A DNA stretch of 15,296 nt from Caulobacteraceae bacterium (GCA_020852035.1 JADZBR010000049.1:1-15296); one strand, 5' to 3'. Positions 1-7,089 are shown, counted from the first letter of the stretch. The notes: generated from the letters alone by a model not told the origin. A program made the numbers and translations.

Positions 1-668
<668 letters not shown>

Positions 669-710
669 TGAGAACTCTATTCGCTCCTTTTTGCGGCTGA
701 CGGTTCCTGG

Positions 711-731
711 GGGCCTTCATACGAAGCGCCC
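711..731 (-). other. Hairpin in the dnaK mRNA leader
   Basis: In the transcribed strand GGGC-G-CTTC-GTAT-GAAG-GCCC can fold into an 8-bp stem with one bulged G and a 4-nt loop. It lies about 43-63 nt before the dnaK start codon, upstream of the Shine-Dalgarno sequence. It could stabilise the leader or influence translation; no function can be assigned from sequence. Confidence 0.3.
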
Positions 732-768
732 TGGCAGCGGCCCCGTCCCCGGTTCGTTAGGTCTCTGT

Positions 769-797
769 CTACAAAGGGCGATTGACTCGAACGTCAA
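769..797 (-). promoter_or_regulatory. Possible second (housekeeping) dnaK promoter
   Basis: On the minus strand TTGACG (797-792) is followed after 17 nt by TTGTAG (774-769), a good -35 with a poor -10. The -35 overlaps an inverted repeat TTGAC-N6-GTCAA (782-797) that includes a GACTC (GANTC) methylation site at 784-788. A basal promoter downstream of the heat-shock promoter would be in keeping with dnaK regulation in related bacteria, but the evidence here is weak. Confidence 0.25.
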
Positions 798-811
798 CCG
801 CTTCGTGGCCG

Positions 812-841
812 ATATGGGAAACTTAAGCCCCCCTGCAAGGG
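812..841 (-). promoter_or_regulatory. Heat-shock (sigma-32/RpoH) promoter of dnaK
   Basis: Reading the minus strand, CCCTTGCAG (841-833) is followed by CCCATATCGG (818-809), so CTTG and CCCATAT are 17 nt apart. The alphaproteobacterial RpoH consensus is CTTG-N17/18-CYTATNT, so this is a close match. Transcription would begin near 803-806, about 135 nt before the dnaK ATG. The -35 element sits directly behind the stop codon of the upstream HExxH gene, so dnaK can be induced independently of it. This is a pattern match, not a mapped start. Confidence 0.8.
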
Positions 842-842
842 C

Positions 843-1337
843 TCAGGCCTCCCGGCGAAGCCAGTCCGGCAGGAAGGCGGCGTAGGCGGTTTCGGGATAG
901 GGCGCTGGCGCGCCGCGCCGCGCCAGGAAGGCGTGCTCCACCGCCATCGCCTGCTGTTCGATGTTGAGGTCGGAAAACCGGCAGCCCTCGGTGATCTCGT
1001 AGGCGTAGGCCGCCGGACCATCGCCGCAGGCGAGCTTGGCGAACAGCAGGTTGATCCCCTGCTGGGCCTGCCAGACGTGGACCAGCTCGTGCACGAAGGT
1101 GGCCTGCAGGGAGAGCGGCGTCGTCTCGGCGGCGAAGTCGGCCGCCGCGGTCTTCCAGGGCCAGACCACCAGCCGGCCCGAGGCGACGAAGGCGCGGCTC
1201 CACCAGGAGATCGGCTGGGCGTAGAGCCGCACCCGGGCCGGATCGAGGCTGAAGCCGAAGATCTCGCGCACCCGCGCCTGTTCGCCCGCCGTCAGCCGGC
1301 GCAGGCGTCCGCGTCGCATGCGCCCAAGTTCGCTCAT
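843..1337 (-). CDS. Small HExxH (putative zinc-binding) protein of unknown function
   Basis: This protein is about 164 aa. Its clearest feature is FVHELVHVWQAQQG (HELVH at residues 83-87 from the chosen start), the HExxH zinc-binding signature. A Glu-containing stretch (NIEQQAMAVEHAF) about 45 residues later could supply the third ligand. A basic, Arg-rich N-terminus precedes LTAGEQARVREIFG. There is no signal peptide or membrane segment. Similar short proteins in Caulobacter-type genomes are often labelled 'vgr-related' and resemble DUF4157-like metallopeptidase domains; this is from memory of the family. I chose the ATG at 1337; an in-frame ATG at 1367 would add 10 residues and one at 1319 would remove 6. 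It is encoded just upstream of dnaK on the same strand, but a dnaK promoter lies between them. Peptidase activity is unproven. Confidence 0.8.
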   Translation of the reverse strand: MSELGRMRRGRLRRLTAGEQARVREIFGFSLDPARVRLYAQPISWWSRAFVASGRLVVWPWKTAAADFAAETTPLSLQATFVHELVHVWQAQQGINLLFAKLACGDGPAAYAYEITEGCRFSDLNIEQQAMAVEHAFLARRGAPAPYPETAYAAFLPDWLRREA

Positions 1338-1421
1338 CCTGCCCAAACCTCGCGTGGCGGGCGCCATCCTCGCGCCGGGCCGGCCCCGGGCGCAAGCCGA
1401 TCGGCCTCGCGCCGAGGCGGA

Positions 1422-1453
1422 TTGCGGCGAGCCCCGACCGCTTCGGCTATAGG
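1422..1453 (+). promoter_or_regulatory. Candidate promoter of alkB, possibly giving a leaderless mRNA
   Basis: GGCTATAGG (-10 hexamer TATAGG at 1448-1453) lies 6 nt before the alkB ATG, and TTGCGG (1422-1427) lies upstream at a rather long 20-nt spacing. The predicted transcription start falls at or next to the ATG at 1460. No Shine-Dalgarno sequence precedes that ATG, which fits leaderless translation. The -10 is good and the -35 is weak. Confidence 0.3.
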
Positions 1454-1459
1454 GCGATT

Positions 1460-2062
1460 ATGAGCCAGCTGTCTCCCGGCTTCGACCTTTGGCCCGGCCG
1501 GCTGGACGCCGCCGCGCAGGCCGCGCTCCTGGCCGAGGTGCTGACGGCCATCGAGGCCGCGCCGCTCTACCGGCCGGCGACGCCCCGCGGCCGGCCGATG
1601 AGCGTGGAGATGACCAACCTTGGCCCGCTCGGCTGGATCACCGACGCGAAGGGCTACCGATATGAGGCGCGTCATCCGCACACCGGACGGCCTTGGCCGC
1701 CGATCCCGCAGGCGCTGCTGGCGCTCTGGGCCGAGCTTTCCGGCGACGCCCGGCCGCCGGACGCCTGCCTGGTCAACCTCTACCGCCCCGGCGCCCGCAT
1801 GGCGCTGCACCAGGATCGCGACGAAGCGGACTTCACCGTTCCGGTGCTGTCGGTCTCGCTCGGCGACACGGCGGTGTTCCGCCTCGGTGGAACGAGGCGC
1901 GCCGACCCCACCCGCAGCCTGAAGCTGGCGTCGGGCGATGTCTGCCGGCTCGCCGGCCCGGCGCGGCTGGCCCACCACGGGATCGACCGGGTGCTCGCCG
2001 GCTCCTCGCGCCTGGTCCCCGGCGGCGGGCGCATCAACCTGACGCTCCGCCGCGCGACCTGA
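1460..2062 (+). CDS. alkB: AlkB-like 2-oxoglutarate/Fe(II) dioxygenase (alkylated DNA repair)
   Basis: Predicted to remove methyl lesions such as 1-methyladenine and 3-methylcytosine from DNA or RNA by oxidative demethylation, using Fe(II), O2 and 2-oxoglutarate. At 200 aa it is close to E. coli AlkB (216 aa). The iron-binding triad is visible: H117-x-D119 in ACLVNLYRPGARMALHQDRD, and H173 in RLAHHGI. The 2-oxoglutarate-binding RxNxTxR motif is R191-I-N-L-T-L-R197. SVSLGDTAVFRLGG matches the family core strand. There is no Shine-Dalgarno before the ATG, and a -10 element sits almost on top of it (see the promoter entry). It is divergent from the HExxH gene. No ada gene is nearby. The substrate (DNA, RNA or protein) cannot be settled from sequence, but the close match to bacterial AlkB favours nucleic acid repair. 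Confidence 0.93.
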   Translation: MSQLSPGFDLWPGRLDAAAQAALLAEVLTAIEAAPLYRPATPRGRPMSVEMTNLGPLGWITDAKGYRYEARHPHTGRPWPPIPQALLALWAELSGDARPPDACLVNLYRPGARMALHQDRDEADFTVPVLSVSLGDTAVFRLGGTRRADPTRSLKLASGDVCRLAGPARLAHHGIDRVLAGSSRLVPGGGRINLTLRRAT

Positions 2063-2162
2063 CCGCGTCACGCACGCTTGGCTTGCGTCGGGAACCCCAC
2101 GCTTGTAACGGCGAGGGCGGGGGGCAGAAGACAACCGTCGGCGAGACGAGGAGCGAAACGCC

Positions 2163-3062
2163 ATGTCCACTCTCACGCGGCCCGAGGGGACCAGGCCGGA
2201 AGACCTCCATCTGTCGCGCCGCGGGATCGCCGCGGCGGTGTTCGGCGGCTATGCGGTCTATGCGCTTTCGGCCGAGGCCGCGCCGACCCGCACCCCCTCC
2301 GAGGGGCCGATCACCGAGACCGTGCAGCTGCCCGCGCGAGACCGGCCGGTTCCGGCTTTTATGGCGCGGCCAGACGCGCCGGGACGCTTTCCGGTGGTGG
2401 TGGTGATCTCCGAGGTGTTCGGCGTCCACGAATATATCCGCGACACATGCCGGCGGCTGGCCCGGCTGGGCTATGTGGCCCTCGCGCCCGATTTCTTCGC
2501 GCGCCACGGGGACCCTTCGCGGGTCAGCGACTTCGACAAGATCCGCGAGATCGTCGGCGCGGCCTCCGAACCGCAACTGATCGGCGACCTCGACGCGGCG
2601 CTGCGCTTCCTGCGCGCCCAGCCCTATGCCGACCGCCGTCGCATGGCGATCACCGGCTTCTGCTGGGGCGGGGCGATCGTCTGGCTGGCCTGCGCGCGGT
2701 TCAAGGACTTCAAGGCCGGTGTCGCCTGGTACGGCCGCCTCGCGCCGCCTTCGCCGGGCGACTTCCTCTCCGAGCCGGACCGCAGCTGGCCGCTGCAGAT
2801 CGCGCCCGACCTGCGCGCTCCGGTGCTGGGGCTCTACGCGGGCAAGGACCAGGGGATCAGCGCGGAGTCCATCGAGCAGATGCGGCTGGCGCTGATCCAG
2901 TATCGCAAGCGCGGCTCGGAGATCGTGGTCTACCCCGACGCCCAGCACGGCTTCCACGCCGACTACCGCTCCAGCTACGACGCCGAGGACGCCAAGGACG
3001 GCTGGAACCGGATGCTGCTGCACTTCCAGCGCAACGGCGTGGGCCCGCGGCCGTTCGGGTGA
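2163..3062 (+). CDS. Dienelactone hydrolase family protein with twin-arginine leader
   Basis: Alpha/beta-hydrolase of the dienelactone hydrolase (carboxymethylenebutenolidase) family, 299 aa. The catalytic Cys-Asp-His set is intact: C167 in TGFCWGG, D229 in YAGKDQG and H262 in DAQHGFHADY. The family's conserved Glu (E84 in SEVFGVHEYIRD) is also present. Classical DLH is about 235 aa; the extra length is mainly N-terminal. SRRGIAA (twin Arg 19-20) followed by a hydrophobic stretch and a small-residue region (AEAAP, 37-41) looks like a Tat signal, so export to the periplasm as a folded enzyme is likely. The Shine-Dalgarno GAGGAG lies just upstream. It follows alkB after 100 bp with no clear promoter. 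The substrate is unknown; no other aromatic-degradation gene is in the window, so a role in the beta-ketoadipate pathway is not supported by context. Confidence 0.9.
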   Translation: MSTLTRPEGTRPEDLHLSRRGIAAAVFGGYAVYALSAEAAPTRTPSEGPITETVQLPARDRPVPAFMARPDAPGRFPVVVVISEVFGVHEYIRDTCRRLARLGYVALAPDFFARHGDPSRVSDFDKIREIVGAASEPQLIGDLDAALRFLRAQPYADRRRMAITGFCWGGAIVWLACARFKDFKAGVAWYGRLAPPSPGDFLSEPDRSWPLQIAPDLRAPVLGLYAGKDQGISAESIEQMRLALIQYRKRGSEIVVYPDAQHGFHADYRSSYDAEDAKDGWNRMLLHFQRNGVGPRPFG

Positions 3063-3070
3063 GCGTCTTT

Positions 3071-3195
3071 CCCTCCCCTTCATGGGGAGGGTGGATCGCT
3101 GCGTGAGCGGCGAGACGGGCGGGGTCCTTGCGGCGAGTCGGCAGAGCCCCCCACCCTGGCCGCTTTCAGCGGCCTGTCTCTCCCCACGAGGGGGA
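3071..3195. repeat. GC-rich palindromes between convergent genes
   Basis: The 139-bp spacer between the hydrolase and dnaA stops contains three inverted repeats. CCCTCCCC-TTCAT-GGGGAGGG (3071-3091) is a perfect 8-bp stem. GGCCGCT-TTC-AGCGGCC (3158-3174) is a perfect 7-bp stem. TCCCC-ACGAG-GGGGA (3181-3195) is a short one. None is followed by a clear T-tract on either strand, so they are not textbook terminators, although they may end transcription of both genes. The CCTCCCC/GGGGAGG arms recur at 12931-12981 and 15265-15287. Confidence 0.7.
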
Positions 3196-3201
3196 CGGAG
3201 G

Positions 3202-4617
3202 TCAGCCCCGAAGCTTGCGGATCAGCACCTCGAGGTCGCGCGCCAGCTGCGCGTCCTCGGCCTTCAGGGCCTCGATGCGGCGCACGGCGTGCAGCACGGT
3301 GGTGTGGTCGCGCCCGCCGAAGCGGCGGCCGATGTCCGGCAGCGAGCGGGTGGTGATCTGCTTGGCCAGCCACATGGCCGCCTGGCGGGGCCGGGCGACG
3401 GCGCGGTTGCGGCGCTCGGAGAGCAGGTCCGACTGCTTGAGGCCGAAGTGCTCGGCTGTCGCCTTCTGGATCTGGTCGACGGTCACCCGGCGTTCGGAGG
3501 TGGTCAGGTGCGGGCGCACCAGCGCCTGGGCCTGGTCGAGCGTCATCCGCGCGATGTCGGCGCCGACGGCGGCCACCAGGGTGTTCAACGCCCCTTCCAG
3601 CTCGCGCACGGAATCGGTGAAGCGATCCGCGAGATACTGCAGCACTTCCGGCCGGGCGGCGGGGATGAAGCGTCCCTGCCGGGCCAGCACCGCCAGCTTG
3701 CGCTCCAGGATGCCGAGGCGCAGCGTGCGGTCGGCCGGCTCGATGCCGCAGACCAGCCCCGCCTGCAGGTGCGAGCGCAGCCGCGCGTCCATTTCCGAAA
3801 GCTCGCCCGGCGCGCGGTCGGCGGTCATCACCACCCGGCGGCCGTCGTCGACCAGGGCGATCAGGGTGTGGAACAGCTCCTCCTGGGTGGAGGCCTTGCC
3901 GGCGACGAAATGCACATCGTCGATCAGCAGCAGGTCGGCGCCCCGCAGCTCGTCCTTGAAGGCCGAGGTCTGGCGGTCCTGCAGGGCCTTCAGGAAGCCT
4001 TGGGTGAACTTCTCGGCGGTCAGATAGACCACGCGCCTGTCCGGCGCCGAGCGCATGGCTTCCCAGGCCAGCGCCTGCAGCAGGTGCGTCTTGCCGAAGC
4101 CGTAGGGGCCGTGGAACAGCACCGGGTTGAAGTGACCGTCCGCCCAGGAGGCGACGCGCTTGGCCACCGCGAAGGCGAACTCGTTGGCAGGTCCCGGCAC
4201 GAAGGTGTCGAAGGAGAAGCGCTCCTGCAGCCCGGAAGCGCGGGCGGCCTTCACCTCCGCCGGGCGGGGGGCGGCGGCTTCGTCGATCTCCACCTCGATC
4301 ACGGGGGGCGCGGCCTGCGCGCCCTCGGCGTCGAGTTCGGTGCGGCATTTGAGGGTCAGGCGGCGGCCCTGGGGGTCGTTCTGGGCCCAGAGGCTCTCGA
4401 TCCGGCGCCAGGCGTTGCGGCGGATCCAGTCGCGGGCCACGCCGGTGGCGGTGACCAGGCAGACCTCGCCGGCGCCGCGTTCGCGCAGGCTCGCCTGCCC
4501 CAGCCAGGAGCCGAATGCGTCTTCCCCGAGTTCGCGCCGCAGGGTCTGGCAAGCCTTCGTCCAGACCACGCCCGCCGGCGTTTCAGAAGACACCTCGGCA
4601 TACCCCCCGTTCTGCAT
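3202..4617 (-). CDS. dnaA: Chromosomal replication initiator protein DnaA
   Basis: AAA+ ATPase that binds DnaA boxes, opens the origin and loads the helicase; it is also a transcription factor. At 471 aa it has the standard four-domain plan: an N-terminal interaction domain (about 1-90), a variable acidic/Pro linker (about 95-128), the AAA+ core from QERFSFDTFV (131), and a C-terminal helix-turn-helix. Visible motifs are Walker A GPYGFGKTH (170-178), Walker B LLLIDDVHF (229-237), a DRFTDSVRELEGALN segment with the sensor-2 Arg, and the DNA-binding signature GRDHTTVLHAVRRIE (435-449). Box VII reads MDARLRSHL; the position equivalent to the E. coli Arg finger R285 appears to be His283. The ATG at 4617 lacks a strong Shine-Dalgarno. 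The gene is not adjacent to dnaN or recF, as is usual in alphaproteobacteria. The long upstream spacer carries GANTC sites. Confidence 0.98.
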   Translation of the reverse strand: MQNGGYAEVSSETPAGVVWTKACQTLRRELGEDAFGSWLGQASLRERGAGEVCLVTATGVARDWIRRNAWRRIESLWAQNDPQGRRLTLKCRTELDAEGAQAAPPVIEVEIDEAAAPRPAEVKAARASGLQERFSFDTFVPGPANEFAFAVAKRVASWADGHFNPVLFHGPYGFGKTHLLQALAWEAMRSAPDRRVVYLTAEKFTQGFLKALQDRQTSAFKDELRGADLLLIDDVHFVAGKASTQEELFHTLIALVDDGRRVVMTADRAPGELSEMDARLRSHLQAGLVCGIEPADRTLRLGILERKLAVLARQGRFIPAARPEVLQYLADRFTDSVRELEGALNTLVAAVGADIARMTLDQAQALVRPHLTTSERRVTVDQIQKATAEHFGLKQSDLLSERRNRAVARPRQAAMWLAKQITTRSLPDIGRRFGGRDHTTVLHAVRRIEALKAEDAQLARDLEVLIRKLRG

Positions 4618-4775
4618 TCCAAGAACCCCCGTCGTTACCGCGCAGTTCTCCGATGCGCCCCCGCGCAGCGGCGAACTTATCCTTTAGACACAACATCTTA
4701 TTCGGCGTCCGCATGCGCGCCCGCCGACGCTTTTGTCATCCGGCGACAGATGGAAGAGCGTCTCTAAGACGGCTC

Positions 4776-4803
4776 ACCGTAAACCCGCGGCGGGGTCGGT
4801 CAA
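4776..4803 (-). promoter_or_regulatory. Candidate sigma-70 promoter of dnaA
   Basis: On the minus strand TTGACC (4803-4798) is followed after 16 nt by TACGGT (4781-4776). The -35 is good and the -10 moderate. It would give a leader of about 150 nt before the dnaA ATG. The nearest GANTC site (4808-4812) is 4 nt upstream of the -35, where methylation state could affect promoter use. This is the best-looking candidate in the spacer, but not a strong one. Confidence 0.4.
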
Positions 4804-4807
4804 CGGT

Positions 4808-4918
4808 GATTCTTGCGCCTCTCAAGCGATATTTTCGTTGACTCGTTTCCACCCCAAGGAACGCAAGGGATTCCGGATTTTCGGCGTCATAAAACTGTGC
4901 AGTTTGGTCGCAGGAGTC
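4808..4918. promoter_or_regulatory. Cluster of four GANTC (CcrM-type) methylation sites upstream of dnaA
   Basis: GATTC at 4808-4812, GACTC at 4840-4844, GATTC at 4869-4873 and GAGTC at 4914-4918 lie within 111 bp of the non-coding spacer between rpsT and dnaA. A GANTC is expected about once per 256 bp at even base composition, and less often in GC-rich DNA. In Caulobacter crescentus, CcrM methylation of GANTC in the dnaA promoter region controls dnaA transcription through the cell cycle. The rest of the 419-bp spacer (4618-5036) holds only the dnaA promoter candidate and the rpsT hairpin. No cluster of DnaA boxes or CtrA sites is visible. Confidence 0.6.
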
Positions 4919-5010
4919 GCACCCTCGCGCCGATACAACCGCACGTCCGGCATGGCGACATCGGGCCTCGCACCGAGGGCGAGGCCGCGAAATATTCAAG
5001 GTGACGATGG

Positions 5011-5033
5011 GGCCGCGGCGAGGCGCCGCGGCC
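5011..5033 (-). terminator. Hairpin downstream of rpsT
   Basis: GGCCGCGGCG (5011-5020) and CGCCGCGGCC (5024-5033) form a perfect 10-bp stem with a 3-nt loop, starting 3 nt after the rpsT TAA on the minus strand. The following sequence has no strong T-run (first T-rich bases near TTGAATATTT, about 10 nt on), so termination may be only partly intrinsic. Confidence 0.65.
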
Positions 5034-5036
5034 GGC

Positions 5037-5306
5037 TTAGGCGGTGGCCAGCTTCTTCAGCTGGGCGGCCAGGCGCGAGACCTTGCGCGAGCCGGTGTTC
5101 TTGTGAACCACGCCCTTGGAGACGGCGCGCATCAGTTCGGACTGGGCGTCCGTGAAGGCGGTCTTGGCCGCGGCGGCGTCGCCGCCGGCGATGGCTTCGT
5201 CGAACCGGCGGAGGTACGTGCGGACGCGCGAGCGGCGCGCCTTGTTGACCTCGGTGCGACGGGCGATCTTGCGGGCCGCTTTCTTGGCGCCGGGGTTATT
5301 GGCCAT
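5037..5306 (-). CDS. rpsT: 30S ribosomal protein S20
   Basis: Small-subunit ribosomal protein that binds 16S rRNA early in assembly. At 89 aa it is the usual length. The very basic helical sequence MANNPGAKKAARKIARRTEVNKARRS... and the C-terminal GVVHKNTGSRKVSRLAAQLKKL are characteristic of S20. The ATG at 5306 is the natural start (MAN...), though no good Shine-Dalgarno precedes it; weak initiation is known for rpsT in E. coli, where S20 represses its own translation. It has its own sigma-70-type promoter at 5379-5407 and ends in a GC hairpin. It lies directly upstream of the dnaA regulatory spacer on the same strand, so some read-through into dnaA is possible. Confidence 0.97.
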   Translation of the reverse strand: MANNPGAKKAARKIARRTEVNKARRSRVRTYLRRFDEAIAGGDAAAAKTAFTDAQSELMRAVSKGVVHKNTGSRKVSRLAAQLKKLATA

Positions 5307-5378
5307 GTGTTCGTACGAGCTCTTTGTTTCGGACCGCAGCGAGCCCCTGCCCGCCAGCGGAAAAATCAGAAGGGCGCG

Positions 5379-5407
5379 CCTATAAGCGAAAGGACCCTCG
5401 GGGTCAA
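5379..5407 (-). promoter_or_regulatory. Sigma-70-type promoter of rpsT
   Basis: On the minus strand TTGACC (5407-5402), a 17-nt spacer, then TATAGG (5384-5379). This is the best housekeeping promoter match in the window, with ideal spacing. It begins 9 nt after the stop codon of the enoyl-CoA hydratase gene and predicts a leader of about 65 nt for rpsT. Confidence 0.7.
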
Positions 5408-5415
5408 CGCGAAGG

Positions 5416-6195
5416 CTAGGTTCCTGTGAACTTGGCGGGCCGCTTTTCGGAGAAGGCGGCCATGCCTTCCTTCTGGTCGTCGAAGGCGAAGAGCGAGTGG
5501 AAGAGCCGCCGCTCGACCGCGACGCCGGCGGCGAGTGTGGTCTCGTAGGCGGTGTTGACCAGCTCCTTGTTCATCATCACCGCCAGCGGCGACTGGCCGG
5601 CGATCCTGGCGGCCGCCGCGACCGCCTCCTCGACGAGCTTGTCGGCCGCCACCACGCGGGAGACCAGGCCCGCCCGCTCGGCCTCGGCGGCGTCCATCAT
5701 CCGGGCGGTCAGGATCATGTCCATCGCCTTGGACTTGCCGACGAAGCGGGTCAGCCGCTGGGTGCCGCCGATGCCCGGCATGACGCCGAGGTTGATCTCC
5801 GGCTGGCCGAACTTGGCGGTCTCGGCCGCGATGATGAAGTCGCACATCATCGCCAGCTCGCAGCCGCCGCCCAGGGCGAAGCCTGCGACCGCGGCGATGA
5901 TCGGCTTTCGGAACTGCTCGATCCGCCGGGCGGCGGGGGTGAAGAAGTCCTGGCTGAACATCTGGGCGTAGGTCTTGTCCGACATCTCCTTGATGTCGGC
6001 GCCGGCCGCGAAGGCGCGCTCCGAGCCGGTCAGCACCAGGCAGCGCACGGCCTCGTCCGCCTCGGCCGCGTCCAGCGCCTGGGAGAGTTCGCCGAGCAGC
6101 TGGCTGTTCAGGGCGTTCAGCGCCTGCGGCCGGTTCAGGCGGATCAGTCGCACGCCCTCGGCGGGCGTCTCGATCAGCAGGGTCTCATAGGCCAT
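5416..6195 (-). CDS. Enoyl-CoA hydratase (crotonase family)
   Basis: Predicted to hydrate trans-2-enoyl-CoA to 3-hydroxyacyl-CoA in fatty-acid beta-oxidation. At 259 aa it is typical of single-domain bacterial hydratases. The N-terminal LNRPQALNALN is the crotonase signature. Oxyanion-hole segments are AFAAGADIKEM (61-71) and FALGGGCELAMMCDF (106-120). Both catalytic Glu residues of true hydratases are present: E113 in GGGCELA and E133 in FGQPEINLGVMPGIGGTQRL. Having both acids favours hydratase over an isomerase-only role. Start ATG at 6195, with GGGAG 7 nt upstream. It is last in a minus-strand group with mutM and the TraB-like gene (28-nt gap). Chain-length preference is unknown; no other beta-oxidation gene is present. 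Confidence 0.93.
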   Translation of the reverse strand: MAYETLLIETPAEGVRLIRLNRPQALNALNSQLLGELSQALDAAEADEAVRCLVLTGSERAFAAGADIKEMSDKTYAQMFSQDFFTPAARRIEQFRKPIIAAVAGFALGGGCELAMMCDFIIAAETAKFGQPEINLGVMPGIGGTQRLTRFVGKSKAMDMILTARMMDAAEAERAGLVSRVVAADKLVEEAVAAAARIAGQSPLAVMMNKELVNTAYETTLAAGVAVERRLFHSLFAFDDQKEGMAAFSEKRPAKFTGT

Positions 6196-6223
6196 GACAG
6201 GTCTCCCAAGCGCTGGCGCGGCC

Positions 6224-7081
6224 TTAAGGCCCTTCCACCGAATAGCCAAGCGCGCGCAGTCGCTCCGGCAGGCCGTCGGGGCCGAGGAGGTGGCCGACGC
6301 CGACCACCACCACCGTCTCGCCCGAGCCCGCCAGCCGCTTTTGCAGCGCCGCAAGCCAGCGCGCGTTCCGCTCGGTGACCAGCCGGCGATAGAGGATCGG
6401 CGCGGCCGCCTTCAGCGGCTCCAGCGCCTCCTGGCGCAGGGCCGAGACGTCGCCGCGCATCCAGGCGGCGACCAGGTCCTCGAAGGCCCTGGGATCGGCC
6501 TCCATCTCCTTCAGGCTGGCCGAGAGCGAGGCGACCTGCGCCTCGCGGGGGGTGTCGATGAAGATCGCCAGCTGCTCCTCGACGCTTTCGAAGGCCCGGC
6601 GCCGGGCGGTGGCGGGCGCGCGGGCGGCGATCTGCTTCTCCACCCCGTGGTCGGCCCGCGCGCCGGCGGCCTGGTAGGCGACAGCGGCCAGGGCGACCTC
6701 GGCGAACCAGGGCTGCATGCGATCGAGGAAGGCGGGCGCCAGGCCATAGCGGCCGGCCACCCGCTCCAGCCGGGCCTGGTCGTCGGCGTCCAGAAGGTCG
6801 GAAAGCCGCTGGCCCTGCGGCAGCATCCCGGCCTTCACCGCCAGCTGGGCGGCGGCCAGTTCGGCGGCGGCGTCGACCGGCAGCTCGAACCAGAGGTCGT
6901 CGGCGTCCTCCAGCGCGCGGTCGAGCTTGGCCGGGCGCCAGTCCAGGCCCTCCGGGAGGACATGCACCGAGCCGAACAGCACCAGCTCGGAATCGGCGTC
7001 GCGCACCACCCAGATGGGCGGCTGCGCCTGGGCGGGGGCGCAGGCAAGGAGGGCGAGGGCGGCGGCGAGGATCAGGCGCAT
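6224..7081 (-). CDS. TraB/GumN family protein, exported
   Basis: This 285-aa protein has a signal peptide at its N-terminus (MRLILAAALALLACAPAQAQ; cleavage after AQA, about residue 19). LLAC at 11-14 is an imperfect lipobox, so a lipoprotein is not excluded. The mature part starts with SELVLFGSVHVLPEGLDW, carrying the GxxH motif (37-40), with a nearby FELP (E66). It ends with VVVVGVGHLLGPDGLPERL, carrying a second GxxHL motif (261-264). Paired GxxH motifs at the two ends with a helical middle are the mark of the TraB/GumN (Tiki-related) family, whose eukaryotic Tiki members are metal-dependent proteases. The substrate in bacteria is unknown. I chose the ATG at 7081, 8 nt after the mutM stop; an ATG at 7111 would overlap mutM and put extra residues before the signal peptide. 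Confidence 0.88.
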   Translation of the reverse strand: MRLILAAALALLACAPAQAQPPIWVVRDADSELVLFGSVHVLPEGLDWRPAKLDRALEDADDLWFELPVDAAAELAAAQLAVKAGMLPQGQRLSDLLDADDQARLERVAGRYGLAPAFLDRMQPWFAEVALAAVAYQAAGARADHGVEKQIAARAPATARRRAFESVEEQLAIFIDTPREAQVASLSASLKEMEADPRAFEDLVAAWMRGDVSALRQEALEPLKAAAPILYRRLVTERNARWLAALQKRLAGSGETVVVVGVGHLLGPDGLPERLRALGYSVEGP

Positions 7082-7089
7082 GGCGGCGG

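Noticed and set aside
4618..5036. Replication origin beside dnaA
   Set aside because: Only one degenerate DnaA-box-like site (TTATCCTTT, 4677-4685) was seen and no AT-rich unwinding region or CtrA sites. In Caulobacter-type genomes the origin is not at dnaA.
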